Program-made: the position numbers and the translations under genes
Shown here: piece by piece, positions 9,140-18,532 of the stretch
Layout: each line of letters starts with the position of its first letter
Position numbering within the stretch: the stretch's first letter is position 1
Source: Marinitoga sp. 38H-ov
GTDB lineage: Bacteria > Thermotogota > Thermotogae > Petrotogales > Petrotogaceae
Assembly: GCF_011057715.1 (NCBI RefSeq)
Contig: NZ_LNGH01000028.1
Span: 1 to 50,760, forward strand
Length of the DNA: 50,760 nucleotides
Direction: 5' to 3'
Notes under the pieces: generated by a model
What the model was told of the DNA's origin: nothing
What the model saw: the letters and a program-made list of their open reading frames with translations, nothing else
The model's database searches: none

Positions 9140-9664
9140 ATTAAAAAATCAAAGGATTCAACACCAAGAAACGAGGAGATTAGAGCAAAAGAATTAAGAG
9201 TTGTATCGTCTTCTGGTGAACAATTGGGTATAATGGAAACGAAAAAAGCATTGAGTTTAGCTCAAGAAGAAGGACTCGATCTAGTTTTAGTATCGCCTAA
9301 TTCCAATCCGCCAGTAGCAAAAATTATGGATTTTGGAAAATATAGATACGAAAAAGAGAAAAGAGAAAAAGAAGCTAAGAAAAAACAAAAAAAGCAAGTT
9401 TTAAAAGAAATGAAATTTAGATTAAGAATCGATGATCATGATTTTAATACTAAAGTGAAAAGGATCAGAGAGTTTTTAGAAGGTGGGAATAAGGTAAGGG
9501 TTGTTGTTATGTTTTTAGGTAGAGATATAATGTTTACTGACAAGGGTAAGGAAATATTAGATAAAGTAATAAAAAACGTTGAAGATATAGCAGATATAAA
9601 CAGAGCGCCTAAAATGGCCGGAAGAGATATGGATATGATATTATCTCCAAAAAATAAAAAATAA
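9140..9664 (+). CDS. infC: Translation initiation factor IF-3 (ATT start)
   Basis: IF-3 binds the 30S subunit and checks the start codon and initiator tRNA. The frame is open well upstream of the first usual start codon. Conserved IF-3 N-terminal residues (RNEEIRAKELRVVS) are encoded before TTG 9224, so translation must begin further up. An AGGAGGG Shine-Dalgarno (9128-9134) lies six bases before ATT at 9140. This gives 174 residues and matches the ATT autoregulatory start known in E. coli infC. The N-domain (to about 80), a Lys-rich linker (KEKREKEAKKKQKK) and the C-domain (MKFRLRIDDHDF to the end) are all present. It heads the infC-rpmI-rplT operon. Confidence 0.93.
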   Translation: MKKSKDSTPRNEEIRAKELRVVSSSGEQLGIMETKKALSLAQEEGLDLVLVSPNSNPPVAKIMDFGKYRYEKEKREKEAKKKQKKQVLKEMKFRLRIDDHDFNTKVKRIREFLEGGNKVRVVVMFLGRDIMFTDKGKEILDKVIKNVEDIADINRAPKMAGRDMDMILSPKNKK

Positions 9665-9680
9665 TAAAGGAGGAAAAAAT

Positions 9681-9869
9681 ATGAAAAGACATTCTGCTTC
9701 AGCAAAAAGGTTTAAAGTAACAGGTTCAGGTAAAATTAGAATGAGAAGATCAAATGTTGGACATAATACAAGAATAAGAGGAAAGAGAAGAATGAAAAGG
9801 TTGCATGAATATAAAGATGTTCCTAAAGGATTGAATGAAAAAGTTGAAAGATTATTAGGATTGAAATAA
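9681..9869 (+). CDS. rpmI: 50S ribosomal protein L35
   Basis: Small basic protein of the large subunit, 62 residues, typical of L35 (about 60-65). Recognised by SASAKRFKVTGSGKI and the RSNVGHNTRIRGKRRMKRL stretch. AAGGAGG precedes the ATG. It sits 16 nt after infC and 28 nt before rplT in the standard operon order. Confidence 0.95.
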   Translation: MKRHSASAKRFKVTGSGKIRMRRSNVGHNTRIRGKRRMKRLHEYKDVPKGLNEKVERLLGLK

Positions 9870-9897
9870 AAATAATAGCCGAAAGGAGAGAATTTAA

Positions 9898-10254
9898 ATG
9901 AGAATAAAAAGAGCTGTTTCTGCAAGAAAGAAAAGAAAAAAATATATAAAAGCTGCTAAAGGTTATAGAGGTGCTCTTAGCAGAAGGTATGTTTTGGCTA
10001 AACAACAATTTTTCAGATCTGGAAAATATGCATATGCTGGAAGAAAACAAAAGAAGAGAGATTTCAGAAGATTATGGATTACAAGAATTAATGCTGCAGC
10101 TAGAAATGAAGGTTTAAAATACAATGAATTAGTACACGGCTTAAAATTAGCAGGTGTTAATATAAATAGAAAAATGTTATCAGAATTAGCTGTAAATGAT
10201 TATGAAGCATTTAAAGAATATGTAAATATTGCAAAAGAAGCATTATCCAAATAA
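9898..10254 (+). CDS. rplT: 50S ribosomal protein L20
   Basis: Assembly-initiating 23S rRNA-binding protein, 118 residues. Conserved N-terminal basic tail (RIKRAVSARKKRKKYIKAAK), then GYRGALSRRYVLAKQQ and the globular C-domain with RDFRRLWITRINAAAR. GAAAGGAGAG precedes the ATG. In Bacillus this protein represses its own operon through the infC leader. The leader at 8998-9099 is the natural candidate target here. Last gene of the operon, closed by a strong terminator. Confidence 0.96.
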   Translation: MRIKRAVSARKKRKKYIKAAKGYRGALSRRYVLAKQQFFRSGKYAYAGRKQKKRDFRRLWITRINAAARNEGLKYNELVHGLKLAGVNINRKMLSELAVNDYEAFKEYVNIAKEALSK

Positions 10255-10284
10255 AAAGAGGCACCTAGAGGTGTCTCTTTTTAT
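10253..10284 (+). terminator. Terminator after rplT, shared with converging gene
   Basis: Stem GAGGCACC/GGTGTCTC with loop TAGA, extended by A/T pairs and flanked by A and T runs on both sides. It serves rplT and the minus-strand gene that stops at 10281. Confidence 0.9.
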
Positions 10285-11090
10285 TTGAAAATATTTATTA
10301 AATATTTATATGATTCATTAACTTTATTAAATATTTCATTTTTAATTGAATTTATGTCAATTATTTTTAAATTAGTTGCTTCGGTTTTCAATACCATTAA
10401 AACAGGTTTTTTTATATTCATATCTGGTATTTTATATGAATTATATAGAATATTATATTTGTTTATAATATAGTTTTTCGCTAATTTTCCAATTTCTATA
10501 GCTAAACTTGTATTATTTATTCCATCTGGAATGTCAAAAACTAAGTGTACCTGATTCAGAGAGTAATAAAAAAATACATTAGGTAAGTACCATCTATTAT
10601 ATGAATTTAAGATAAATTCTAATAAATTTGTATCAATGTTTTTATATAGAGATATATATTTTAAACCTTTTAGTTTTTCTGATAAAAAAAATTTTTTTAT
10701 TAAAGCATCATTTCCTGAAACATAATAACTTGGTATAATAAATGGAGACTGAAATATAGATAATGTATTTTTTATAGAAATATTTTTATTATATTTTATA
10801 GATAAATTATGATAAATATTATTAATTTCATTAATCTCCTTATTATCTTCTATATTTTTTGAATATAATGAGTTCATATATTTAGATGGTTTTTCTGGCA
10901 TTAACGAGATAAAACCTCTACCTTCAAAATCAAAAAAAATATTCAAACTTGGAAATTTATTATTAATATCATATACTGACAATCCAACTAAATGATCATA
11001 TTCATCTGCCAATAGATTCTTTTTGTCTTTAAAAAATTCTAAAGATATTTTTTTTAATTCATTGAGTGAATTTAAATTTATGTCAATCAA
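10281..11090 (-). CDS. Conserved-looking cytosolic protein, unknown
   Basis: Not recognised. About 269 residues, no signal peptide and no transmembrane helix. It begins with an acidic Leu-rich stretch, ends with a basic helix, and has several aromatic-rich strand-like segments in the middle (for example NRWYLPNVFFYYS). The frame extends to GTG 11099, but the Shine-Dalgarno GAGAGG touches that codon. TTG at 11090 stands eight bases downstream of it and is the better start. It forms a pair with the upstream membrane gene, which stops six bases away. Co-transcription suggests a joint role, but I cannot name it. Confidence 0.65.
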   Translation of the reverse strand: MIDINLNSLNELKKISLEFFKDKKNLLADEYDHLVGLSVYDINNKFPSLNIFFDFEGRGFISLMPEKPSKYMNSLYSKNIEDNKEINEINNIYHNLSIKYNKNISIKNTLSIFQSPFIIPSYYVSGNDALIKKFFLSEKLKGLKYISLYKNIDTNLLEFILNSYNRWYLPNVFFYYSLNQVHLVFDIPDGINNTSLAIEIGKLAKNYIINKYNILYNSYKIPDMNIKKPVLMVLKTEATNLKIIDINSIKNEIFNKVNESYKYLINIFK

Positions 11091-11095
11091 AAGAA

Positions 11096-11551
11096 TCACC
11101 TCTCAATAAATATTGTGTTTATCAAATTCAAAAAATCAGTATATAATATTTCTTTTTCATTAGCGGTATATTTAATAGGTTGTATTATTTTGGTTTTATA
11201 AGTTTTTTTAGCGTCAAAAATTATTTTAAAATTTGAATATTCACCAAAATAAAATGCATTACCTTCAAATACTACATAAATATTTTTTTGTTTTTTCATT
11301 ATATACCATTTTGGATTTTCAAAAAAAAGATTAAAATATGGTCCTATTTTTTTATTTGGGAATCCATAAAAAGAACTGTTTTTGACAATATTTATATACT
11401 CTTCATCACTTAGATTTATATCAAATAAATCTTTAAAAACAAAATTATATAAAAATAAAGCGGTTATGATGAAAGTAAATAAAGATGAAATTATAATTAT
11501 TAAAATATATTTTAATTGAATTTTATCTTTAATAACATCACCCCCAATCAT
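11096..11551 (-). CDS. Small single-pass membrane protein, unknown
   Basis: Not recognised. Up to 151 residues: a short basic N-terminus, one transmembrane helix (about 15-37, IIIISSLFTFIITALFLY), then about 110 residues outside. The start is uncertain. ATG 11551 has only a poor Shine-Dalgarno. A good GGGGGTG lies inside the frame and faces only an in-frame ATT five bases further on, which would shorten the protein by six residues. It is divergent from valS and followed by the cytosolic gene at 10281. Confidence 0.6.
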   Translation of the reverse strand: MIGGDVIKDKIQLKYILIIIISSLFTFIITALFLYNFVFKDLFDINLSDEEYINIVKNSSFYGFPNKKIGPYFNLFFENPKWYIMKKQKNIYVVFEGNAFYFGEYSNFKIIFDAKKTYKTKIIQPIKYTANEKEILYTDFLNLINTIFIER

Positions 11552-11580
11552 ATTTTTCTATAAATTTATCAAAAAATCCC

Positions 11581-11609
11581 TTGAATTATTAACATCATTA
11601 AAGTATAAT
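11581..11609 (+). promoter_or_regulatory. Promoter for valS operon
   Basis: TTGAAT (11581-11586), 17-nt spacer, TATAAT (11604-11609), about 35 nt before the valS start. No T-box or other tRNA-sensing leader fits in the short space, so synthetase control by T-box is unlikely. Confidence 0.8.
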
Positions 11610-11643
11610 AGTATTAAAATATAAAATTCAGGAGGTAATATAA

Positions 11644-14262
11644 ATGGATATTGGGAAAAGATATACTCCGAATGAAATTGAAACAAAATGGTATAAAATC
11701 TGGCTTGAAAATGGAAAATTCGAAGCTAAAGGGGAAGGTAACGGTAAATTTTCTATGGTTATTCCTCCTCCAAATATAACAGGAAAAATACACATGGGAC
11801 ATGCATTAAATATATCGTTGCAAGATATAATTACTCGTTTTAACAGAATGCAAGGTAAAGATACATTATGGTTACCTGGGGAAGATCATGCAGGGATTGC
11901 GACTCAACATGTTGTTGAAAAGTTCTTAATGAAAAGTGAAGGTAAAAGAAAAGAAGAATATGGTAGAGAAGAGTTTATTAAAAGAGTGTGGGAATGGGCA
12001 AATGAGTATAGAGAACATATTAAAAAACAAATAATGGCAATAGGAGCCTCTGTAGATTGGTCAAGAGAGAGGTTTACTTTAGATGATGGTTTGAATAAAG
12101 CTGTAAGAAAGGTTTTTGTTGAATTGTATAATGAAGGCTTAATATATAAAGGAAAATATATTGTAAACTGGTGTCCAAGTTGTGGAACAGTTCTTTCGGA
12201 TGAAGAAGTAGAACATAAAGATGAACACGGTGCATTTTATCATATAAAATATCCTATAAAAGGTGAAGATGACTATATTATTATAGCTACAACTAGACCA
12301 GAAACAATGCTTGGAGATACTGCAATAGCTGTTCATCCATCAGATGAAAGATATAGTAATTATGTTGGTAAAGTAGCAATTTTACCATTAGTTGGAAGAG
12401 AAATCCCTATAATTGCAGATAAATATGTAGATCCTTCTTTTGGAACAGGAGCATTAAAAGTTACACCAGCACATGATCCGAATGATTATTTAATGGGACA
12501 AAGACATAATTTAGATACAGTGCAAATAATGGATGAATTTGCTAGAATAAATGAAAATGGTGGTAAATATGTTGGTTTGGATAGGAAAGAAGCTAGAAAG
12601 GCAGTAATAGAGGATTTAGAAAAAGAAGGATATTTAATAAAAATAGAAGAAATGACACATTCTGTTGGACATTGTTATAGATGTGATACTGTAGTTGAAC
12701 CATTTTTGCTCGATCAATGGTTTGTAAAAATGAAACCACTGGCTGAAAAAGCAATAGATGCAGTAGAGAAGTCCGATGTTAAATTTTATCCTGGAAGATG
12801 GAAAAAAGTATATTTAAATTGGATGAATGAAATAAGAGATTGGTGTATATCAAGACAGTTGTGGTGGGGACATAGAATACCAGTATGGTATTGTGATGAT
12901 TGTGGTCATATTAATGTTTCCGAAGAGGATATATATGAATGTAAGAAATGTGGTTCAAAAAATATAAAACAAGATGAAGATGTTTTAGATACATGGTTTA
13001 GTTCTGCGTTATGGCCGTTTTCTACTTTAGGATGGCCAGAAAAAACTGATGATTTAAAAAAATATTATCCAACGGATTTATTAGTTACTGGATTTGATAT
13101 TATATTCTTCTGGGTTGCAAGAATGATTGTAATGGGCGAAAAGTTTATGAATGATAAACCATTCTCTGATGTATATATACATCAATTAGTTAGAGACAAA
13201 CAAGGAAGAAAAATGTCTAAATCTCTTGGTAATGGAATTGATCCTTTAGAAATTATAGAAAAATTTGGTGCTGATCCAATGAGATTTACATTAGCAATAT
13301 TAGCAGCTCAAGGAAGAGATATTAAATTGGATCCACAAGCGTTTGATTCATATTCTAAATTTGCAAATAAAATATGGAATGCTACAAGATTTGTATTATT
13401 AAATATGGATGATTTTAAAAAGATAGAATTAAATCCTGATATGCTTGAATTAGAAGATAAATGGATGTTATCAAGGTTAAACAAAACAATAAAAATAGTT
13501 ACAGAATCTTTATTAGGATATGAATTTAATATAGCAGCAAGAGAATTATACGATTTCTTCTGGAATGAATATTGTGATTGGTATATAGAATCAGTAAAGA
13601 ATAGATTAAAATCTGAAAATAAAATAATTGCCCAAAATGTTTTAGTTAGGGTTTTAGATTCTTCTTTAAGATTATTACATCCATTTATGCCTTTCTTAAC
13701 AGAAGAATTATGGCAAAATATACCTAGAATAACAGAAGAAGAATATTTAATTACTGCAAAATGGCCTGAATATATTGAAGAATATAATTTTGAAAAAGAA
13801 GAATCAGAATTTGAAAAAATAAAAGATTTTATTAGAGGTATAAGGAATGTAAAAGCAGAAGTTAACTTGCCACAAATTACAAAAATAGAAATATCTTTTA
13901 AAGCATTAGAGAATTATGAATGGATAATAGATAATGAAGATTTAATAAAAGAGTTAGCTTTTGTAAATAAAATTGAAAAAGTAACAGAAAAGCCAGCAAA
14001 ATCTGCAACATCTTATGTTGATGATAATATTGAATCATATGTTAAATTAGGTGAATTAATTGATGTTGAATCTGAGAAAGAAAGATTAAATAAAAAGAAA
14101 GAAAAATTAGAAAAAGAGTTTGCAAAATACGATAAAAAACTTAATAATAACAAATTTTTAGAAAATGCTCCAGAAGATGTTATTGAAGAAGTAAAAGAAA
14201 ATCATTTATTAATAAAAAATCAATTAGAAAAATTAATGAAATTAATAGAGGAGTTAGAATAA
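11644..14262 (+). CDS. valS: Valyl-tRNA synthetase
   Basis: Charges tRNA-Val; class I synthetase of 872 residues. The HIGH motif is HMGH (50-53, within PPPNITGKIHMGH) and the KMSKS motif is at 523-527. Zinc-knuckle cysteines appear at 177/180 (CPSCG) and near 417-437 (CDDCG ... CKKCG). The editing domain includes TTRPETMLGDTAIAVHP and GTGALKVTPAHDPNDY. The C-terminal ValS coiled coil (rich in Lys/Glu, about 815-872) is intact. AGGAGG precedes the ATG. First gene of a run with folC and ruvA; folC starts one base after the stop. Confidence 0.97.
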   Translation: MDIGKRYTPNEIETKWYKIWLENGKFEAKGEGNGKFSMVIPPPNITGKIHMGHALNISLQDIITRFNRMQGKDTLWLPGEDHAGIATQHVVEKFLMKSEGKRKEEYGREEFIKRVWEWANEYREHIKKQIMAIGASVDWSRERFTLDDGLNKAVRKVFVELYNEGLIYKGKYIVNWCPSCGTVLSDEEVEHKDEHGAFYHIKYPIKGEDDYIIIATTRPETMLGDTAIAVHPSDERYSNYVGKVAILPLVGREIPIIADKYVDPSFGTGALKVTPAHDPNDYLMGQRHNLDTVQIMDEFARINENGGKYVGLDRKEARKAVIEDLEKEGYLIKIEEMTHSVGHCYRCDTVVEPFLLDQWFVKMKPLAEKAIDAVEKSDVKFYPGRWKKVYLNWMNEIRDWCISRQLWWGHRIPVWYCDDCGHINVSEEDIYECKKCGSKNIKQDEDVLDTWFSSALWPFSTLGWPEKTDDLKKYYPTDLLVTGFDIIFFWVARMIVMGEKFMNDKPFSDVYIHQLVRDKQGRKMSKSLGNGIDPLEIIEKFGADPMRFTLAILAAQGRDIKLDPQAFDSYSKFANKIWNATRFVLLNMDDFKKIELNPDMLELEDKWMLSRLNKTIKIVTESLLGYEFNIAARELYDFFWNEYCDWYIESVKNRLKSENKIIAQNVLVRVLDSSLRLLHPFMPFLTEELWQNIPRITEEEYLITAKWPEYIEEYNFEKEESEFEKIKDFIRGIRNVKAEVNLPQITKIEISFKALENYEWIIDNEDLIKELAFVNKIEKVTEKPAKSATSYVDDNIESYVKLGELIDVESEKERLNKKKEKLEKEFAKYDKKLNNNKFLENAPEDVIEEVKENHLLIKNQLEKLMKLIEELE

Positions 14263-14263
14263 T

Positions 14264-15577
14264 ATGATTTTGAATTTGAAGGAAGCAGTTGAATATATAT
14301 ACGATAGGCGTGGTGGAACTAGAATAAAATATGGATTAGAAAGAATAAATAAATTATGTGAATTATTGGGGAATCCTCAAAAGGATTTCCCAGTTATTCA
14401 TGTAACTGGGACTAATGGAAAAGGGAGTACTTCAAAAGCTATACATGATATATTAAAAGGTCATGGATACAATGTTGGACTTTACATATCTCCACATTTA
14501 ACTAATATAACAGAAAGAATAAAAATAAATTCCATCCCTATAAAAGAACAAGAATTTATTGAGATATTAAATGATATGATAATACATATAGAAAAGATGG
14601 ATTCAAAAAAAGACATGTCTCCGTCATTTTTTGAAATAATAACAGCTTTAGCTTTAAAATATTTTTCAATTAAGAAAGTAGATGTGGTTGTATTAGAAGT
14701 TGGTTTAGGAGGAAGATTAGATGCAACTAATGTAGTAAATTCTGATGTTTCAGTTATAACAACAGTTCAATATGATCATATGAATTTATTAGGAAATACA
14801 TTGGAAGAAATTGCATTTGAAAAATCTGGGATTATTAAAAAAGGAAATAACGTGGTTTTGGGAAATGTTTCAGAATCTGCAAAAAAAATAATATACGACA
14901 AAGCAAATGATGTTGGAGTAAATAAAATATTTGAATTTAATAAAGATTACAATTATAATAACCCTATCTTTTCACTAAATTGGAATTCTATAAATTATAA
15001 AAGTATTTTCAACAATATAGATAACATAATATATAAAGCAAATGGTACTTATCAACCTCATAATGTTTCAACAGCAATAATGGCAGTTGAAGCTTTTTTA
15101 GACAAAAAAGGAATGAAATTAGATGTCGACAATACAAAAAAATCTCTCAAAAATTTTATATGGGAAGGTAGATTTGAACTATTAGAATATAATAATAAAA
15201 GATTTATTTTGGAGGGGGCACACAATATTTCCGGCGCTCTTGCATTAAAAAATTCAATTAAAACTTATTTGAAAAAGTTTAGTAAAGCTGCATTAATTGG
15301 TATTTTAGATGATAAAGATTTTGAAGGTATGGTAAAAATTTTATCTGATGATTTTGATTATATTGTAGTGACGCAAGTTCCTAATAAACGTTCGGAAAAA
15401 CCTGAGGAAGTATATAATTTATTCAAAAAATATTCAAAAAATGTAGTTTTTGAAAAAGATCCTATAGAAGCATTTAAAAAATTATATTCTACTCCATATG
15501 ACTATTATTTTATAACAGGCTCATTATATTTAGTGGGAAAAATTAGAGGATATATGCTTAATCTGGAGGAAATTTAA
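14264..15577 (+). CDS. folC: Folylpolyglutamate synthase / dihydrofolate synthase
   Basis: Adds glutamate to folates (and possibly to dihydropteroate) using ATP; Mur-ligase fold, 437 residues. ATP loop HVTGTNGKGST (46-56), the LEVGLGGRLDATN motif near 145-157 and the C-terminal EGAHN motif are all present. GGAG ten bases upstream is within valS. The stop overlaps the ruvA ATG (TAATG). Pairing with valS is common in bacteria. Whether both FPGS and DHFS activities exist cannot be read from sequence. Confidence 0.94.
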   Translation: MILNLKEAVEYIYDRRGGTRIKYGLERINKLCELLGNPQKDFPVIHVTGTNGKGSTSKAIHDILKGHGYNVGLYISPHLTNITERIKINSIPIKEQEFIEILNDMIIHIEKMDSKKDMSPSFFEIITALALKYFSIKKVDVVVLEVGLGGRLDATNVVNSDVSVITTVQYDHMNLLGNTLEEIAFEKSGIIKKGNNVVLGNVSESAKKIIYDKANDVGVNKIFEFNKDYNYNNPIFSLNWNSINYKSIFNNIDNIIYKANGTYQPHNVSTAIMAVEAFLDKKGMKLDVDNTKKSLKNFIWEGRFELLEYNNKRFILEGAHNISGALALKNSIKTYLKKFSKAALIGILDDKDFEGMVKILSDDFDYIVVTQVPNKRSEKPEEVYNLFKKYSKNVVFEKDPIEAFKKLYSTPYDYYFITGSLYLVGKIRGYMLNLEEI

Positions 15578-16131
15578 TGGTTAGGAAATTAAAAGGTATA
15601 GTGAACAAGTTAAATGAAGATGAAATAATTGTTCAAAGTGGGAATTTCTTTTTTGAAAGTATACCAACTTATAGAATTCTTAAAAATTGTGATGAAGGTA
15701 AAGAATATATTTTTCATACTGTTCTTGATATGAATGAATGGAATATTTCGTTATACTTGTTTTATGATGAATTTGAAAGAGAATTGTTTTTGAATTTGAA
15801 AAAAGTATCAAAATTAGGTGCAAAAAGTGCTTTGAAAATTTTGCAAAGTGATGATGCTGAAAATATAATATCAATGATTTCAGCTAATGATTTAAATGGT
15901 TTATCGAAATTACCAGGAGTTGGAAAGAAAACTGCTGAAAGAATAGCGAATGAATTAAAAGATAAATTTGAAGCGTTTATAGTAGACAGTAGTTCTAAAT
16001 TAAATGATGCTTTAGATGCATTGGAAGCTTTGGGTTTTGAAAGAAATAGATCTTTTAGAATTTTAAAAGAAATGGATATAGAAAATTTATCCTTAGAAAA
16101 TATAATTACACAAGCTTTGAAGAAATTGTGA
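15577..16131 (+). CDS. ruvA: Holliday junction DNA helicase subunit RuvA
   Basis: Binds four-way junctions as a tetramer and loads RuvB. 184 residues, slightly short for the family (190-200). It has an N-terminal OB-like domain (VRKLKGIVNKLNEDEII) and two helix-hairpin-helix units (VSKLGAKSALKILQS, then LSKLPGVGKKTAERIANEL). The small C-terminal domain III ends NIITQALKKL. The ATG overlaps the folC stop by one base, so it is coupled. No ruvB is adjacent. Confidence 0.93.
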   Translation: MVRKLKGIVNKLNEDEIIVQSGNFFFESIPTYRILKNCDEGKEYIFHTVLDMNEWNISLYLFYDEFERELFLNLKKVSKLGAKSALKILQSDDAENIISMISANDLNGLSKLPGVGKKTAERIANELKDKFEAFIVDSSSKLNDALDALEALGFERNRSFRILKEMDIENLSLENIITQALKKL

Positions 16132-16190
16132 TAATATCTTAATTTTAATTAATGAAAATAATGTTAAAATATATTAGTCGGGGGTGTGCA

Positions 16191-17540
16191 ATGAGAGTTT
16201 TAATTTTAGCTGCTGGTATGGGAACTAGAATGAAATCTAAATATCCAAAAGTAATGCATAAATTAATGGGAAAAGAATTATTAAATTGGGTTATAGATAC
16301 TGCAAAAAAATTAAATCCATCAAAAATAGCTGTAGTATTAGGTCATAAAAGTGAAATGGTAGAACAAATACTTACAGAAGATATTGAAATTTATTATCAA
16401 AAAGAGCAATTAGGTACTGGTCATGCTGTTATGTCAGCGAAAGATTTTATAAATAATGAGGATATTTTAATTTTGTATGGAGATACTCCATTAATAACAG
16501 AAGAAACTTTAAATAAATTAGTAAATAAACATATGGAAACAAATGCTGATGCAACAGTTTTAACAACTATTTTGGATAATCCAAAAGGTTATGGTAGAAT
16601 TATAAAGAATGAAAATGGTAAATTAATTGATATTATTGAAGAAGCTGATACAACAGAAGAACAAAGAAATATTAAAGAAATAAATTCTGGTTTTGTTATA
16701 TACAAAGGTGAAAAACTTTTATATGGTTTATCAAAAATTAAGCCTAATAATAATCAAGGGGAATATTATTTAACTGATGTTCCAAAAAATTTAAATTATG
16801 TAGAGACATACGTGTTAGAGGATTTTACAGAAGTATTGGGAATAAATAACAGAGTGCAATTAGCTGAAGCTGAGAAAATAATGAGAAAAAGAACTTTAAA
16901 TAAATTAATGTTAAATGGAGTTACTATTGTAGATCCTGAATCGACATATATTTCTCCTGATGTAGAAATAGGTCAAGACACTATAATTTATCCAATGACA
17001 ATTATTTTTGGAAATACCAGAATAGGTGAAGAATGTGAAATTGGGCCAATGACAAGAATAGTAAATTGTGAAATAGGTGATTTTGTAAAAATAATTAGAT
17101 CTGAATGTGAAGATGCGAAAATAGAAAATAACGTTTCAATTGGGCCATACTCTAGGTTAAGAACAGGTACATATTTAAAAGAAAATGTAAAAATAGGGAA
17201 TTTTGTAGAAACTAAAAAAACAATAATAAATAAAAATTCAAAAGCACAACATTTAACATATTTAGGAGATGCCACTATTGGAGAAGATGTTAATATAGGA
17301 GCGGGAACAATCACGTGTAACTATGATGGAATAAATAAGCATAAAACATATATTGGAAATAGAGTTTTTGTAGGTAGTAATACGGCTTTAGTTGCACCTG
17401 TTGATATACAAGATGATGTATTAATTGGTGCAGGTTCTACAATTACAGAAAATATACCCAAGGGATCATTAGCTTTAGGAAGAGCTAAACAAATAACAAA
17501 AGAGAATTGGGTATATAAAAAGAGGGAGAAAGGAGAGTAA
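16191..17540 (+). CDS. glmU: Bifunctional GlmU: GlcN-1-P acetyltransferase / GlcNAc-1-P uridyltransferase
   Basis: Makes UDP-GlcNAc for peptidoglycan. The N-terminal pyrophosphorylase starts with LAAGMGTRMKSKYPKV and contains YGDTPLI. The C-terminal left-handed beta helix runs from about 250 (VEIGQDTIIYPMT) to the end, with the active-site stretch IGAGTITCNYDG. The frame is open 13 codons further up, but a GGGGGTG Shine-Dalgarno and the family's usual MRVLILAAG start place it at ATG 16191 (449 residues). prs follows after four bases, a common pair because both feed nucleotide-sugar and nucleotide synthesis. Confidence 0.95.
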   Translation: MRVLILAAGMGTRMKSKYPKVMHKLMGKELLNWVIDTAKKLNPSKIAVVLGHKSEMVEQILTEDIEIYYQKEQLGTGHAVMSAKDFINNEDILILYGDTPLITEETLNKLVNKHMETNADATVLTTILDNPKGYGRIIKNENGKLIDIIEEADTTEEQRNIKEINSGFVIYKGEKLLYGLSKIKPNNNQGEYYLTDVPKNLNYVETYVLEDFTEVLGINNRVQLAEAEKIMRKRTLNKLMLNGVTIVDPESTYISPDVEIGQDTIIYPMTIIFGNTRIGEECEIGPMTRIVNCEIGDFVKIIRSECEDAKIENNVSIGPYSRLRTGTYLKENVKIGNFVETKKTIINKNSKAQHLTYLGDATIGEDVNIGAGTITCNYDGINKHKTYIGNRVFVGSNTALVAPVDIQDDVLIGAGSTITENIPKGSLALGRAKQITKENWVYKKREKGE

Positions 17541-17544
17541 AAAA

Positions 17545-18501
17545 ATGCCTTTTTCGATGGCCCATGAAATTAAAATATTTTCTGGTAGTTCAAATCAAAC
17601 ATTAGCTGAAAAAATAGTTCAATATTTAGGAGTTAGATTGAGTGAAGTTGAATTAGAAAGATTTGCAGATGGCGAGGTAAATTTAAGAATTGGTGAAACT
17701 GTTAGAGGATTGGATACATTTATTATTCAATCTACATCAAATCCTGTTAATGATAATTTAATGGAATTGCTTATAATGATTGACGCTTTAAAAAGAGCAT
17801 CTGCTAAATCAATTGCAGTTGTAATTCCATATTTTGGTTATGCTAGGCAGGATAGAAAGGCAAAAGGTAGAGATCCCATATCAGCCAAATTAGTTGCTAA
17901 TTTACTAACAGTTGCTGGAGCTACAAGGGTTGTTACAATAGATTTACACGCTGAACAGATTCAAGGTTTTTTTGATATTCCGGTAGATAATTTAATGGGA
18001 TTCCCTGTATTTGTAAATTATTTTAAAAACGAATGTGAAGAATTTGATCCAGAAAGCTCTGTAGTAGTTTCTCCAGATGTAGGTGGTGTAAAGAGAGCGA
18101 GGAAATTAGCAGAAAAATTGAATTTACCTTTAGCTATTCTTGATAAAAGAAGACCAAAAGATAATGTTGCGGAGATTGTTAATATTATTGGAGAAGTAGA
18201 AGGAAAAACTGCAATTATATTTGATGATATAATTGATACAGGTGGTTCATTGGTTGGAGCTGCAGAAATGTTAAAAGAAAAAGGTGCAAAAAAAGTAATT
18301 GCTTGTGCGACACATGGAGTTCTTTCCAAAAATGCAAAAGAAAAGTTACAAAATTCGGTGATTGAAAAAATATATGTTACAGATACAATATATCATAAAG
18401 ATTTGCCAGATAAATTTACAGTTTTATCAGTAGCTTCATTATTAGGTGAAACAATTGCAAGAATAAAAAATAATTTATCTGTAAGTATATTATTTAAGTG
18501 A
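17545..18501 (+). CDS. prs: Ribose-phosphate pyrophosphokinase
   Basis: Makes PRPP from ribose 5-phosphate and ATP. 318 residues, class I. Visible motifs: FADGEVNLRI, the flexible loop YFGYARQDRK, catalytic TIDLHAEQIQGFF, and the PRPP loop IIFDDIIDTGGSL (about 223-235). AAAGGAGAG precedes the ATG four bases after glmU. A few residues (MPFSMA) precede the usual start near MAHEIKIFSG, so ATG 17557 is an alternative, but the Shine-Dalgarno favours 17545. Confidence 0.95.
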   Translation: MPFSMAHEIKIFSGSSNQTLAEKIVQYLGVRLSEVELERFADGEVNLRIGETVRGLDTFIIQSTSNPVNDNLMELLIMIDALKRASAKSIAVVIPYFGYARQDRKAKGRDPISAKLVANLLTVAGATRVVTIDLHAEQIQGFFDIPVDNLMGFPVFVNYFKNECEEFDPESSVVVSPDVGGVKRARKLAEKLNLPLAILDKRRPKDNVAEIVNIIGEVEGKTAIIFDDIIDTGGSLVGAAEMLKEKGAKKVIACATHGVLSKNAKEKLQNSVIEKIYVTDTIYHKDLPDKFTVLSVASLLGETIARIKNNLSVSILFK

Positions 18502-18532
18502 AAAATAATTTATTTATATAGGAGGGATTCAA

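Noticed and set aside
11552-11643. T-box leader before valS
   Set aside because: Only about 90 nt with an ordinary promoter; no specifier loop or T-box sequence.
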